From Xenorhabdus lircayensis (lineage in GTDB: Bacteria > Pseudomonadota > Gammaproteobacteria > Enterobacterales > Enterobacteriaceae), in contig NZ_JACOII010000011.1 in assembly GCF_016306625.1 (NCBI RefSeq), positions 1 through 64,000 of the forward strand: a stretch of DNA of 64,000 bases. Direction: 5' to 3'. Position numbers and translations under genes: made by a program. The notes under the pieces are model-generated. The model saw only the letters and a list, made by a program, of their open reading frames with translations, did not search any database and had not been told where the DNA came from. Numbering within the stretch: the first letter of the stretch is position 1; every line of letters begins with the position of its first letter. This document shows positions 50,101-58,500 of this stretch, in pieces.

Positions 50101-50877
50101 CGCCAGCGCATCTTCCAGCAGTTTTAACAGCACCACTGCCACGCCGTTACCGTTCACCGTCCCTTTCCCATCCTCGGCAAAGGTTTTGCAGTGTCCGTCA
50201 GGGGACAGGATCATGCCATCCTGATACAGATAGCCGCCCGCCACCGGATCAGTGATGCACGCCCCACCCGCCAGCGCCATGTCACATTCTCCCGCCAGCA
50301 ACGCCTTGCAAGCCAGATGCACGGCAGATAATGAGGTTGAGCAGGCGGTTTGCACATGTACTGCTGGCCCGTTCAATTTCATGCGATAGGCGATCTGCGC
50401 CGCGAATGAGGCCGGATCATTGTAATTGCCGGCATCGAACATTTCCGAGATATCCTGACTGGCTCCCGTGAATTGTCCCAACCGAGCCAAATTCAACGTG
50501 GAGCCGATAAATACACCGGCGTTTAACGATGAATCACCAGGAGAAATCCCTGCATCAAGAAAGGCGTTGAAACTGACTTCGTGCAGTACCCGAAGTTGCG
50601 GATCCATTTTCCGCGCTTCCCGTTGCGAATAACCGAAAAAGCGATAATCAAAACATTCAACGTCCTCAAGGGTCGCTTTGGCAGGCACGTAATTGGGTTG
50701 GTCAATAATTTCAGGAGACGCACCCGTGGCCAAAAGTTCGTCCCGAGAGAAAAACGACACCAGTTCCCGCCCTGCCAGCAGGTTGCGCCAAAAACTTTGC
50801 CAATCGGGACTTTGGGGAAATTTGCAGGCAATGCCAATAATTGCGACTTCATTGCCGGTATATTCACGCTTTATCAT
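44134..50877 (-). CDS. Fully reducing type I PKS, KS-AT-KR-DH-ER-ACP (2247 aa)
   Basis: KS (about 9-430): TACSTSL (Cys near 177), EAHGTAT, KSNMGH. AT (about 550-860): GQGSQ near 557, GFSLGE near 655, HAFH near 758, the malonyl-CoA type. KR (about 1000-1400): GANGGMG near 1192, with IAYVAANACLEAY. DH (about 1425-1700): catalytic His in WWLDEHRID, FGPRWQN, and Asp in HVALLDTAT; the HxxxGxxxxP motif has Ala for Gly and one extra residue. ER (about 1730-2060): HSAAGGVGMAA near 1859. ACP: LGATSLDL (Ser near 2160). A KR in front of DH and ER differs from the usual DH-ER-KR order. It should add malonyl and reduce it fully. Its start overlaps the previous NRPS stop by 4 bases (ATGA). The basic tail RRSLQARRKLRG may be a docking element. 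Confidence 0.92.
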   Translation of the reverse strand: MIKREYTGNEVAIIGIACKFPQSPDWQSFWRNLLAGRELVSFFSRDELLATGASPEIIDQPNYVPAKATLEDVECFDYRFFGYSQREARKMDPQLRVLHEVSFNAFLDAGISPGDSSLNAGVFIGSTLNLARLGQFTGASQDISEMFDAGNYNDPASFAAQIAYRMKLNGPAVHVQTACSTSLSAVHLACKALLAGECDMALAGGACITDPVAGGYLYQDGMILSPDGHCKTFAEDGKGTVNGNGVAVVLLKLLEDALADGDPIHAVIVESGMNNDGDRKVSFEAPSVQGQAEVISQVYRLADIPFSSLGMIEAHGTATVLGDPIEIQALNKVARELLSPDERDQFRCAVGSVKSNMGHLDSAAGIAGLIKAALSVRFGKIPPSLHFKQPNPHLDLAKTPFWVPTQATDWPAQQAIRRAGVSSFGIGGTNVHLLLEQVIEPPPETASETADTAENKMPMQILPLSAKSPLALKQLTEAYSTHLSIFKTDRISSTNRIAKTETSDLAAIARQLQDNRPAYPSRAAFVAQNSDDWKQQLDHWALMDGAYEAMGGQIWLFPGQGSQSPEMGLRLAAEYPEFGKLYLGLLDKAAALFSVAKNTSVEKNRSIDRETVIEWIKRPEQLSTYHLQPILYASQAALGVWLQQIGCQPTALCGFSLGEFAAAAVAGVFSLEEGMELVIARARLMDSMPKGAVFAVSQKSNKNQKSGKKEFDGHFPATLWCISELSPKTWTLATEEGLVAETENWLTQQDFTFKRVAVSHAFHTPMIEPAAKAFGDLLKNYHLQPAQCAIYSTALGRKISADEMRDPQYWVKQMLSPVQFGAALKPMAQDHPASLFAQIGTGMDLLQHARKWLQLNVESVVPTLGTKGADHEVNSTLQFIAKVWTHGGNIEWSQIHPQSQVVADKKIHLPGHAFEREVCLPQERAPQPNATAMPTLSSLFFGSHYYGFEWEKVNVAASESVAKPGTVPTTWIICQQITERERSLVEALALNSGEPKFIECASWRTDFTRIDFSHIYTELSDWLAQQGLQASAVMDVIVTGLLDDLNAQQAQFWAFWLPTALARWSAAQNPAPKMRLFFPATQMVAWDGTETLNAEKNQLQGPLLILPEEYPDITTLCVDLEHSDAETIARGLQPWREPEGSEQARQGGQFYCFRQNDLGEDSFWRRRITSRVQKQALTHTLPNISRNSWVLITGANGGMGAAIAEHLARVYHCNLLLLVRQSLPKRRDWLAEIESNGSHTALLQWALSLEAKGSRVEFLCAEMGNDESLAKAFAPVFQLAAQGVGIDYVFHTAGRGEGAMLQMRSEAESIATLAPKVSGTRFLCDNLNRLGNPALLLFSSLGNLLPKEKIGQIAYVAANACLEAYAEQVRHKGGKALAVAWDDWAESGMATRSAQQLDQALKHPSKTGIPDVLISDVPISEVPIWRHRLSAKNDWWLDEHRIDASTTVMPAMGMVVLAHRAACELRTETVEAFSLQGITIERPLVVADDTDLDAAVVFTDELNTFEIFSGNGEFSYETWRKHASGKIISRDGRLASSGQSLPVRSLPAQWILNLFSATDNIGVSPKAALTFGPRWQNVVAVDQTGPNEVLNQLQLPAAYQGEAGASGLHVALLDTATLIASPEDDDVQFAPISIGGFTQFAPMCDRVKSHVQMQDIGTNKLLQVNIYSEAGTLLVEMNDLLLVDASTALADKSPVNQTAPMQAAGDVKADQADAALHSVMRLHNSESGGENFSFVSQLEARKDLGALDVEIQVKAAGLNFKDVLIALGVLPAPTDPTMTFGQEAAGIVTRIGRGVTGIRVGDRVMCAGHSCLAEHVVMPQHVVAPIPQTLGFQQAAGIPVALTTAWIALKHAANLKKGQRILIHSAAGGVGMAAMQIALYLGAEVWVTAGSEEKRRLLIGMGAQGAANSRTREFGDVFRRELGDRPFDVILNALAGELLEESVSLLAPQGRFLELGLRDILQNWQLGLSIFAEGGSFHAVQAGAEHPAYQEAWAEVTALLEQEALKPLPTKVYPAKEISGAFQYMAQGKHIGKIVIAMEERSQEVTFVEKLQAEGLSNVEGTQIALAMAALVHQAPLPYVAVSKLPIGSVLEKQWHTQQMLFSTGSTLNASGVANVAANKSLKGENAESLLQAMRSMLEGFLGVEGLDVDASFFTLGATSLDLIQFAKRLEQRLERDIPVALLFKAASLRELSKELAPSRSTGESGAESVEGKLPTPQSGLGDKRRSLQARRKLRGATSGQESESND
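46610..46654 (-). repeat. In-frame 15-bp tandem repeat (x3) between KR and DH
   Basis: GGAACTTCGGATATT, GGAACATCTGATATT and AAAACATCAGGTATT encode PDVLISDVPISEVPI in the KR-DH linker. A second pair, GAGCAGGAAGAGATC / GAACAGGAAGAGATT, lies at 46233-46262 in the DH domain. Confidence 0.87.
49376..49429 (-). repeat. In-frame 18-bp tandem repeat (x3) in the KS-AT linker
   Basis: TCTGTTTTGGCAATACGG, TTTGTGCTGGAAATACGG and TCTGTTTTGAAAATACTG encode KTDRISSTNRIAKTE between KS and AT. Another 18-bp pair lies in the AT at 49063-49098. Confidence 0.87.
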
Positions 50878-53800
50878 GCTGAACTTCCTTTTGCTTTACG
50901 TCGCCTGTCCGCCAGTCTGTTTTTACCGGAGCGAGCCGACGATAAAATGGATTCTTGGGATGACGACTTACCAGAATCAGTGGGTGCACCCTCGATATTC
51001 TCCGCATATTCGGACGATAAACGGCTCTGTTTGATCCAGTCGGCAAAGGAGGAGATGGTCGGGTATTCGAATAAGACGGCAACACCAATGTCCTGATGAA
51101 ATGCCTGTTGCATCTGGGATTGCAGTGCAATGATCTTGATAGAATCACCACCTGCATCGAAGAAATTCACGTTGGTAGCGGCAACGTGGGTTGCCAGAAC
51201 CTCGCCCCAGATCGCTTGTACTTGGGCTTCAACAGGATCTGTCAATGGCGCAGGATTCACAGAGGCTTGCGTTTGTTGCCTCTCAGCCACGAGTGCTTGC
51301 AGCCGCTTACGATCCACTTTGCCCGTAATCGTGCGTTCAAAACCGTCCACAATCACAATGAGCGCAGGATTCCACGACGCGGGGAAATGTTGGCGGATAT
51401 GTTCCCGCACACGGGATTCCAGCATGACAGGCGATTCAGCACTATCGACAAAAAGATGCCATTGACGCTTTCCTGCCTGCTCCGCCGGTAGCAGATAGCA
51501 GGCTTTTACCTGATCTAACACTTCGACGGTTCGCTCCAGCTCACGCGGCTCAATGCGAACACCGTTCACTTTCACCTGATCATCAATCCGCCCGAGATAG
51601 CTAAAACCGGATTCATGAGAAAAAGTGACCGCATCACCCGTGCGATAGAAATATGGAGTCAGGTTCTGGTATTCGATAAGCGCTTTGGCGTGGACAAAAT
51701 ATCGGGCGGATTCAACCGGATTGGTGGTGTAACCATGAGCGACGGCTCGTCCTCCCACCCAAAGTTCACCGCGGATACCAACGGGCAGAGGCTTGCCGAA
51801 TACGTCCGCGCAATAGGCAATGACGTTTTGGATCGGCCAGCCAATGGAAACTTCCGAAGTTAAAGCCTGTTTCGCCGTGAGACAATCCACGGTCGTCTCA
51901 CTGGGGCCGTAGTGGTTACTGACGGCATAACCCTGCTGTAACAAATCGTCCCTGAGACGTTTCGGCAACTCTTCGCCGCCAAATATCCACAATCGCATCG
52001 CAGGGAAGAGAGGTGCGTCTTGAATAAGCTGCGCAATGGCACCCGGAATGAAGTTGATTAGCGTGATGGACTCATCCCGCAGCAGATCGATGAACGCCTG
52101 TCTTTCCAGCAAGACATTCGGCGAGGGATAGACCAGCGTGGCACCGACGACAAAGCTGGCAAACAGATCTTCCACACTGGGATCGAAATTCAGGTCGGTC
52201 AGACCCAGCATCCGATCTGCGGATGTCAGGTGAGTTTCCTGCACAAACCAGTCCAGTAAATTTGCCACTGATTCGTTACGGATGGCGATGCCTTTAGGGG
52301 TTCCGGTGGTGCCTGAGGTGAAAATAAAGTAAAACTCATCTTCCGGTCGTCGGTGGCGCCACAATGTTGTTGCGTTAGCGGAAGATAAAAGTGTCGTTTC
52401 CGATTCAATATATAACAACAAGTGACGCCCGATATCGGCGCCGAGTTCTTCGCCCAGCGCTGTGTGACATAAAACAATGCCGCAATCAGCTAAAGCCAGC
52501 AGGCTTTTTTTACGTTGCACCGGATCTTTCGGGTTGAGGTAAAAGTAACTCCCACCACTGAACAAAATCGCCAATATCGCCTGAGTGGATAACAGCCCTT
52601 TTTCGAGATGGAGAGCCACTCGATCACCCGGAATAAAACCCGCTTCCCGTAACCGCCCCTGTAAAACACCTACGCCCCGCAGCAGTTCGGCATTGCTAAT
52701 GCTGTGCCGATTGTCGATCAGGCTGATTTCTTGGGGAAATTCGCTGAGGCGCTGGTAAATGCGCGACAACAATTCGTTGATATCAGGATGTTGTTCCCTG
52801 ATTTCTCCCACTACCAAAGAAACTTCTTCCGGGCTGTCTGTCTCTTCTGGATTAGCTGGACGGAGTTTTAAGACCCGATCTTCAATCAATCTATCTGCGG
52901 GGTGATTGATCAGATCCGCCGCCAGCGAGTCAAACGCGTTAAATGCCATTGTGACTGCGGCAGGATCACCTTCGTAAGCCTCTCCTGCACTCAACTCAAC
53001 ATGCCATCGTTCCACCCCGGAAACGGTCAGTGTCAAACCAAAGTGGGTCGTCTCTTCACTGTGCAGATCTGCTAAAAATGCACCATAACTGGCGTCCTGT
53101 AACGTGGCATCAATGGGATAATTATCGAAAACGACGATCGAGTCATACAGTTCGTCCCGTATTCCCGCCGCTTCCCTGATGGTCAGAGGCGGCGTTTTTT
53201 CATGTTGCTGGGTCTGTTGCAGTGCCTGGAAAACAGCGCGCAATGCGGCTTCCAAATGCCATTTGCCATCAAGGGCAAGGAGCAACGGCACGGTATTGGT
53301 GAACAACCCCAGCGGCTGGTGATCAGCATTTTGTGTTAAGGCCGCTCCCCTACCAGAAAATGTGCAACCAAACGCAACGGTTTTTTGGAAAGTAAATTTG
53401 GATAATGTCAGCGCCCAGCACAGATAAATGAAACTAGCCGGAGTCACCCCTGCACGACGACACAGTGCTTCTATCGCCGCCTTTCGCTCCCCGTTCCATA
53501 CCCGGTCCGCGGTTACCTTTCTGCCTGTTTTCGGCCTTGTTTTCTGCTTAATTGCAATGTGTTCAGAAGAGCGGAACAGGGGTTCAGCCAGTAGTTTTGT
53601 CGTCGCACAGCCGTCTTCGTCAGGCAATTGTTGGAATATGCTTTGCCAGTATTCACGACTGGATGCCAACTCTTCTTTGCTTAACCCTTTCCAAAGTTGC
53701 TGCGCGTACAGCCGTGAAGCCAGAGGAACGATTTTTTGTTTACGCAAGCCCTGCAACCACAAGGAAATCAGCAACGAACTGCTCCAACCATCCATCAAAA

Positions 53801-54278
53801 TATGGTGAAAGGAGAAAGCGAAGTTTAACGTTCCTGCGTGAACATCATGGAAACCTACAATACGGAATACTTCGCTGTTCAAGGTAAATGGGGTTGCTTT
53901 CGACTGCGCCAGCCAGTCAAGGCAACGTTGTTTTATCGACGGCGCTGAATTGGCAGAGTCAACACGGACATATTCCAGCGGGATGCGCGGCGATGCGTAT
54001 ACGATCTGATGGGGAACCCGAATGCTTTTCCAGGTAAACACCGATCGCAAGGCGGGTTGTGACTGCTGTATCTGGTGCCATACTCCGAGAATTTCTTCCT
54101 TTTCAACATTCGCTTTCAGGCTGAATGTCACGCCGATGTGATAGGCGCTGTTTCCGTCTTTTAAAGCGTGAAACAGTAAACCGTTCGCTTGTGGCGTCAC
54201 CTGTAACAGTTCTTCAACGTAGTTATCAATATAGTTATCAATGTAGCTATCAATGTCATTGTGCTTGAAATGCGTCAT
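50874..54278 (-). CDS. NRPS, C-A-T (1134 aa), substrate probably a basic amino acid
   Basis: Start chosen at the ATG at 54278 (MTHFKHNDID), with GAGGCG 8 bases upstream overlapping the AT gene end. N-terminal tandem motif DSYIDNYIDNYVEE, then C (HHILMDG near 158), A (FTSGTTGTPKG near 653; code D-P-E-N-I-G-H-V-D), and T (AGGDSIKII near 1043). The code shares Glu239, Asn278 and Gly301 with ornithine-type codes (DMENLGLI), so a basic or diamino acid is the best guess; the match is partial. The basic tail RRRKAKGSSA may dock with the PKS whose start overlaps its stop (ATGA). It should attach X1 to acyl-D-Asn and pass it to the reducing PKS. Confidence 0.88.
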   Translation of the reverse strand: MTHFKHNDIDSYIDNYIDNYVEELLQVTPQANGLLFHALKDGNSAYHIGVTFSLKANVEKEEILGVWHQIQQSQPALRSVFTWKSIRVPHQIVYASPRIPLEYVRVDSANSAPSIKQRCLDWLAQSKATPFTLNSEVFRIVGFHDVHAGTLNFAFSFHHILMDGWSSSLLISLWLQGLRKQKIVPLASRLYAQQLWKGLSKEELASSREYWQSIFQQLPDEDGCATTKLLAEPLFRSSEHIAIKQKTRPKTGRKVTADRVWNGERKAAIEALCRRAGVTPASFIYLCWALTLSKFTFQKTVAFGCTFSGRGAALTQNADHQPLGLFTNTVPLLLALDGKWHLEAALRAVFQALQQTQQHEKTPPLTIREAAGIRDELYDSIVVFDNYPIDATLQDASYGAFLADLHSEETTHFGLTLTVSGVERWHVELSAGEAYEGDPAAVTMAFNAFDSLAADLINHPADRLIEDRVLKLRPANPEETDSPEEVSLVVGEIREQHPDINELLSRIYQRLSEFPQEISLIDNRHSISNAELLRGVGVLQGRLREAGFIPGDRVALHLEKGLLSTQAILAILFSGGSYFYLNPKDPVQRKKSLLALADCGIVLCHTALGEELGADIGRHLLLYIESETTLLSSANATTLWRHRRPEDEFYFIFTSGTTGTPKGIAIRNESVANLLDWFVQETHLTSADRMLGLTDLNFDPSVEDLFASFVVGATLVYPSPNVLLERQAFIDLLRDESITLINFIPGAIAQLIQDAPLFPAMRLWIFGGEELPKRLRDDLLQQGYAVSNHYGPSETTVDCLTAKQALTSEVSIGWPIQNVIAYCADVFGKPLPVGIRGELWVGGRAVAHGYTTNPVESARYFVHAKALIEYQNLTPYFYRTGDAVTFSHESGFSYLGRIDDQVKVNGVRIEPRELERTVEVLDQVKACYLLPAEQAGKRQWHLFVDSAESPVMLESRVREHIRQHFPASWNPALIVIVDGFERTITGKVDRKRLQALVAERQQTQASVNPAPLTDPVEAQVQAIWGEVLATHVAATNVNFFDAGGDSIKIIALQSQMQQAFHQDIGVAVLFEYPTISSFADWIKQSRLSSEYAENIEGAPTDSGKSSSQESILSSARSGKNRLADRRRKAKGSSA
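54219..54254 (-). repeat. In-frame 12-bp tandem repeat (x3) at the N-terminus of the C-A-T NRPS
   Basis: GTAGTTATCAAT, ATAGTTATCAAT and GTAGCTATCAAT encode DSYIDNYIDNY-type repeats ahead of the C domain, where docking elements usually lie. Confidence 0.9.
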
Positions 54279-54280
54279 AA

Positions 54281-55519
54281 TCAACGCCTCATCGCATCAA
54301 AGAGGCTTTGTAGCTTCGCTTTTTCCATCCACAGAGAACGATTTCCGTTCGCCTCAATGATCTCTAGCCACTGCTGTGTGACTGAGTGAAGAAAATCGCC
54401 TTCCTCAACATTCAGATGTGAATCTTTGATCCTTTGTTTGACTTCTTGCCGAATGCGATGCAGTTGTGCTACCGCCGCCGAATCTGCGATATCAGGCAGT
54501 TTCGAGCTGTAAAGATGGAAATAGCAATATCTGAAAAATTGTTCCCGTCGGCGCTCTCTGGAGCCTAATTCCTGAGTGAATGTGAACATTTCATCCGGTT
54601 CACACAGGGAACGCATGGGCAATCCAGCACGCTGAGTGAGGTAACTCAATACGGTTTTCGGCGAAATCTCTAAATAGCGGGTGACACCGTTTTGCGCAAC
54701 ATACTGCAAACTCTGCAACCATTGCACCGGAGAAATCAGATGCTGCAAAATCGACGACTTCAAATTCTCCGCAGGCAATTCCGCACCACTGACATTGCAG
54801 ACCAATCGGGAGACAGGGGCATTTTGCTGGCTCGCATTCGGCAGGAAATCAAGCAACGCTGCCAATTTTTCTTTTGCCTCTGCCATTAGGGGAGAATGGA
54901 ACGGGCCGCCGATTTTCAGCGGATAAAGCAACCCTCCCAGTGCTTCCATGCGCGGGGCAAAACGCCGAATATCTGCCATTTCTCCAGAAATGGTCGCCTG
55001 ATCAAATGCATCAATCGCAGATATATAGATGTCTATGCCGTCATCAATGCGGGCTTTCCCGACTTCCTGCACGACGACTTCAGCCGGAACGTGCAGTACC
55101 CAACACATGTCTCCCTGCTGGTAATGGCGCGCGCAGGCTTCCACTACTTCGGAGCGGATATTGACCACTTGAGTCAATGTTGCCAAATCAAGGTAACCGG
55201 CAGAACACAGTGCGGGATACTGCCCTAAACTGTGTCCCATCATAAATTCGGGAACCAACCCACAGTGTTGCCGCAATATGCTGGCAATGGCGACCGTGGT
55301 CGCCGTGAGCGCCAATTGGGCAATGCGGACTTGTTTCAAGATGTCACGGCGTTCACCGTGGATCACATCGAATAGATTAACCTGAGACAGTTCTGACACT
55401 TCGTCCAAACAAGCCCGATACTCAGGATATGTTTGGAATTCAGCAAACATGTCCGGTTGCTGTGCACCCACGCCGGGAAATAAAAATACGGTCTTGGCTG
55501 AGTCGATAGCGGTTTTCAT
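54281..55519 (-). CDS. Stand-alone acyltransferase (trans-AT, ZmaF/ClbG-like)
   Basis: A 412-residue malonyl transferase-fold enzyme. Motifs: LFPGVGAQ (GQGxQ variant, near 14-21), the nucleophile in MGHSLGQ (near 97), and GPFHSPLM in place of HAFH or YASH near 211. About 90 C-terminal residues beyond the AT core are charged and helical. Since one PKS of the cluster lacks an AT and the cluster encodes aminomalonyl-ACP enzymes, this protein should transfer the ACP-bound extender to that PKS, as ZmaF and ClbG do. The start overlaps the previous NRPS stop by 4 bases (ATGA). A malonyl-specific or proofreading acyl hydrolase role is a less likely alternative. Confidence 0.85.
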   Translation of the reverse strand: MKTAIDSAKTVFLFPGVGAQQPDMFAEFQTYPEYRACLDEVSELSQVNLFDVIHGERRDILKQVRIAQLALTATTVAIASILRQHCGLVPEFMMGHSLGQYPALCSAGYLDLATLTQVVNIRSEVVEACARHYQQGDMCWVLHVPAEVVVQEVGKARIDDGIDIYISAIDAFDQATISGEMADIRRFAPRMEALGGLLYPLKIGGPFHSPLMAEAKEKLAALLDFLPNASQQNAPVSRLVCNVSGAELPAENLKSSILQHLISPVQWLQSLQYVAQNGVTRYLEISPKTVLSYLTQRAGLPMRSLCEPDEMFTFTQELGSRERRREQFFRYCYFHLYSSKLPDIADSAAVAQLHRIRQEVKQRIKDSHLNVEEGDFLHSVTQQWLEIIEANGNRSLWMEKAKLQSLFDAMRR

Positions 55520-58500
55520 GCTGAGGCTCCATGAATAATAAAATCAAGCTCCGATTGTGAGAGCTGGCAAAGAGGAAAATCCGCCGGGATCAGTGATCGT
55601 TCCAAATGATGATCAGCCTGCCCGTCATGCCGTTCATCAAAGTTGGCCTCACGCCACCCCGATAGCCTGTCATTCAATTGGGTTAGATAGCGCAAGGCAT
55701 CATCGGCATTGGCACCAGAAACGCCCAATATCAGTTCAACGAAAACAGAACCAGACTCGCGGCAGTCGTGAATAAGTATGTCGAAATCAGCTACGCTCTT
55801 TTCGTCGGGATGGCGAAAACCACCGGAGAGAGATTGAATCAAACTGACATGGCGCCACGTCCCCCTGCTGCCCAAACCGAAACCAATATCATTGATGCAG
55901 ATAAGTGGCCGCACATCGGTGCCATTCAACCCCAGCTGGTTTTTCCAATCCGAGTCGTCTTCATACCAGCGCGATTTCAACGTTTGTAAAAAGCTGAGTG
56001 AATGCCCTGAGGGAATATTAAGATTCAATCGTTGGAAACCCGTAAACCAACCCACGGCATTCGCCATGGCCGCGTTCCAAATGGCAGGCGTCTCTGCTTC
56101 GGAAAATAAGCGTCCGTGGTTTTCAAACAATACGCTGGGCTGCTCTGGCAACAGGCCGTTATCCTGTATCACCTCCAGCAATGCAGCCACAATTAACTGC
56201 GATCGTCCCGCTTTCTTGTGTTGTTCCATTAACTTGAAGTCATCACTGGAAACTGACAAGGCTAATGTGATGGGAGTCGTGGCGGGCTGATAACAGGCAT
56301 CGTCATCGAGGGCTGGCACTACATAAGAGTCGTGCTCCCGCAGCCGTCCTTTATCCCAAAGCCATTTACCCCAAAGAAAGGCCCCCTGTTCTGCATCGAT
56401 CTTGGTGGTGGCATTGCTTTGCATCGCAGGTTCGTTCAGGGCTTGATCCAATTCATCCAACAAGAAAATCCATGAATGCACATCACAAATCAGGTGATGG
56501 CAAACCCAGATCAGGTAATTTTTGTTTGCAAGCGGATCGAATACCACTTCATACACACTGGGCTGAGTCGCCAGACAAATTTCACCCTGCAATTGATCAA
56601 GCCTCTCTTCAAGGTATTCGCCTTGCGCCAATATTTTTCCTTGTTGCTCCCGCTCGCTATCGTGCGATTCCAGCGCCGAAGGTAAGAAATAAAACTCGCT
56701 CAAATCTCGATTGGCTCTCAGGGAGAAGATTTTATGTCTGGCTTTGACGGCCATGACCGCAGCACTGATCTGCTCGGCAGAGAGGGATGAGGCTAATTCA
56801 AGCACCACCCCTTGTTGCAATCGATCACCATGTTTAAAGCGATGGTGTTGAAACCAGCGCACACTGGGTAAATATTTCAGCCAATTGGCGGTTAATTCTG
56901 TCAATACAGCCGAATCAGTGACGGCATCTTCTCGTTGCTCCGCACAGGCTTTTTCCAACACAGCACCTAACGCGGTGGAAGTGAGCAGTGCATTTACCCC
57001 AATGCGGACGCCTTCTTTCGCTAACAGTGCGACGAGGCGAATTGCCTTGATTGAATCCCCACCCTGTTCCAGAAATGAGGCCGTCAGATCCACAGATTGC
57101 GGCCAAATCGGCCTGAGAAATTCAGCGTCCAGCCATGAAGGAAGTTGGTAGGTTTCCGGTTCTCTCTGGTTTTTTTCGTCAGTTGAACAGGACAGAACAG
57201 CGCCAACCACCGCCCTGTTTGCTGTAGCGGCGGCGGTAAGTATCGCTATATCAACTTTGCCGTTGGCATTCATCGGCCAGGACTGTACAGTGCAATACAA
57301 ACTCGGCAACCAAGCCTCAGGGATTTTGTCTTTTAATCTGTTCTGAAACTCACGGCTGTCATAAGGCACCGGTTGACTACTGCACAGGACAATCGTTTCA
57401 TAGCCCGCCATGCCATCAATTTCACCAGTGACCAGTTTCAGTGCTTTCAACTGCCAGCCGTGATCATCGGGTTGCCCAAGCTGCACCAGCACATCTTCCA
57501 CGGCCTTTTCAATTTCCACTGGATGGATCCGGTGACCACGCACTTTAAACTCATCATCGATGCGCCCAAGGCAATGGAATATCCCCTGCTCATCCTGCAA
57601 GCCCAAGTCACCCGTGCGATACCAACGGCGCCGATCTCCCGCACAATTCACAAATTTTGCTTCCGTCTCGGCGCTGTTGTTGAGATATCCATCCGCCAGT
57701 ACAGGCCCGCCAATCCAAATCTCCCCCCTAAATCCACGGGGCATACGTTGTCCCCAACTATCTCTTATCGATATTTCCGCTTGACCCAGCGCCGCGCCGA
57801 TAGGCGTGGTCGAGGCGATGGAGGTAACTGCATCGCTTATCGAATAAATGCAGCATCCGACTGTTGCTTCTGTCGGCCCATACTCATTAATGATTTTGCT
57901 GCCCAAAGGAAAGAAACCCAGTGCTTTGTTCACTAACACCGTGGGCAAGTTTTCGCCTCCTATGACAAAGGTCAGCGGCTCCCGTCTCTTGGGGGCGGGT
58001 TCAATCACCCCTTGCTCAATCAGCAAAGAAAGATGGGATGGCGTACATTTAATCCCCGTCAGTGATTCATCAGCGAGAAGGTTTCGCAGCAGTTCAGGAT
58101 TATCACGGATGTCCTGTTCGTGAATTTGGATAAATCCACCCGACAAAACGGGAACCAAAATGGCGGTCTGCGTCAGGTCAAATCCAAAGGAGGTGAATAG
58201 CGGTGCGTTAAATGGTGCTTCAGCCGCATACGCCGCTTTTGCTGCCAACGCATAGTTTGCCAACGCAAAAGGAGAAATGGCGACGCCCTTTGGTTCTCCA
58301 GTCGAGCCGGAGGTATAGAGAATATAAGCAGGGTTGCAGGATACTTGTTTTGCCTGAACCGCAGGGTGAAAAACAACGCCAAGCTCGCCCTGAGTAATCT
58401 TTTCTTTCCCCTTTTCTTTCACCGATGAAACCCGCAACAGAGGTAAATTCAGTGCTTCAGCCAAATTCTGATCGGCCTCCGTGTAAATGCACAGAGAAGC

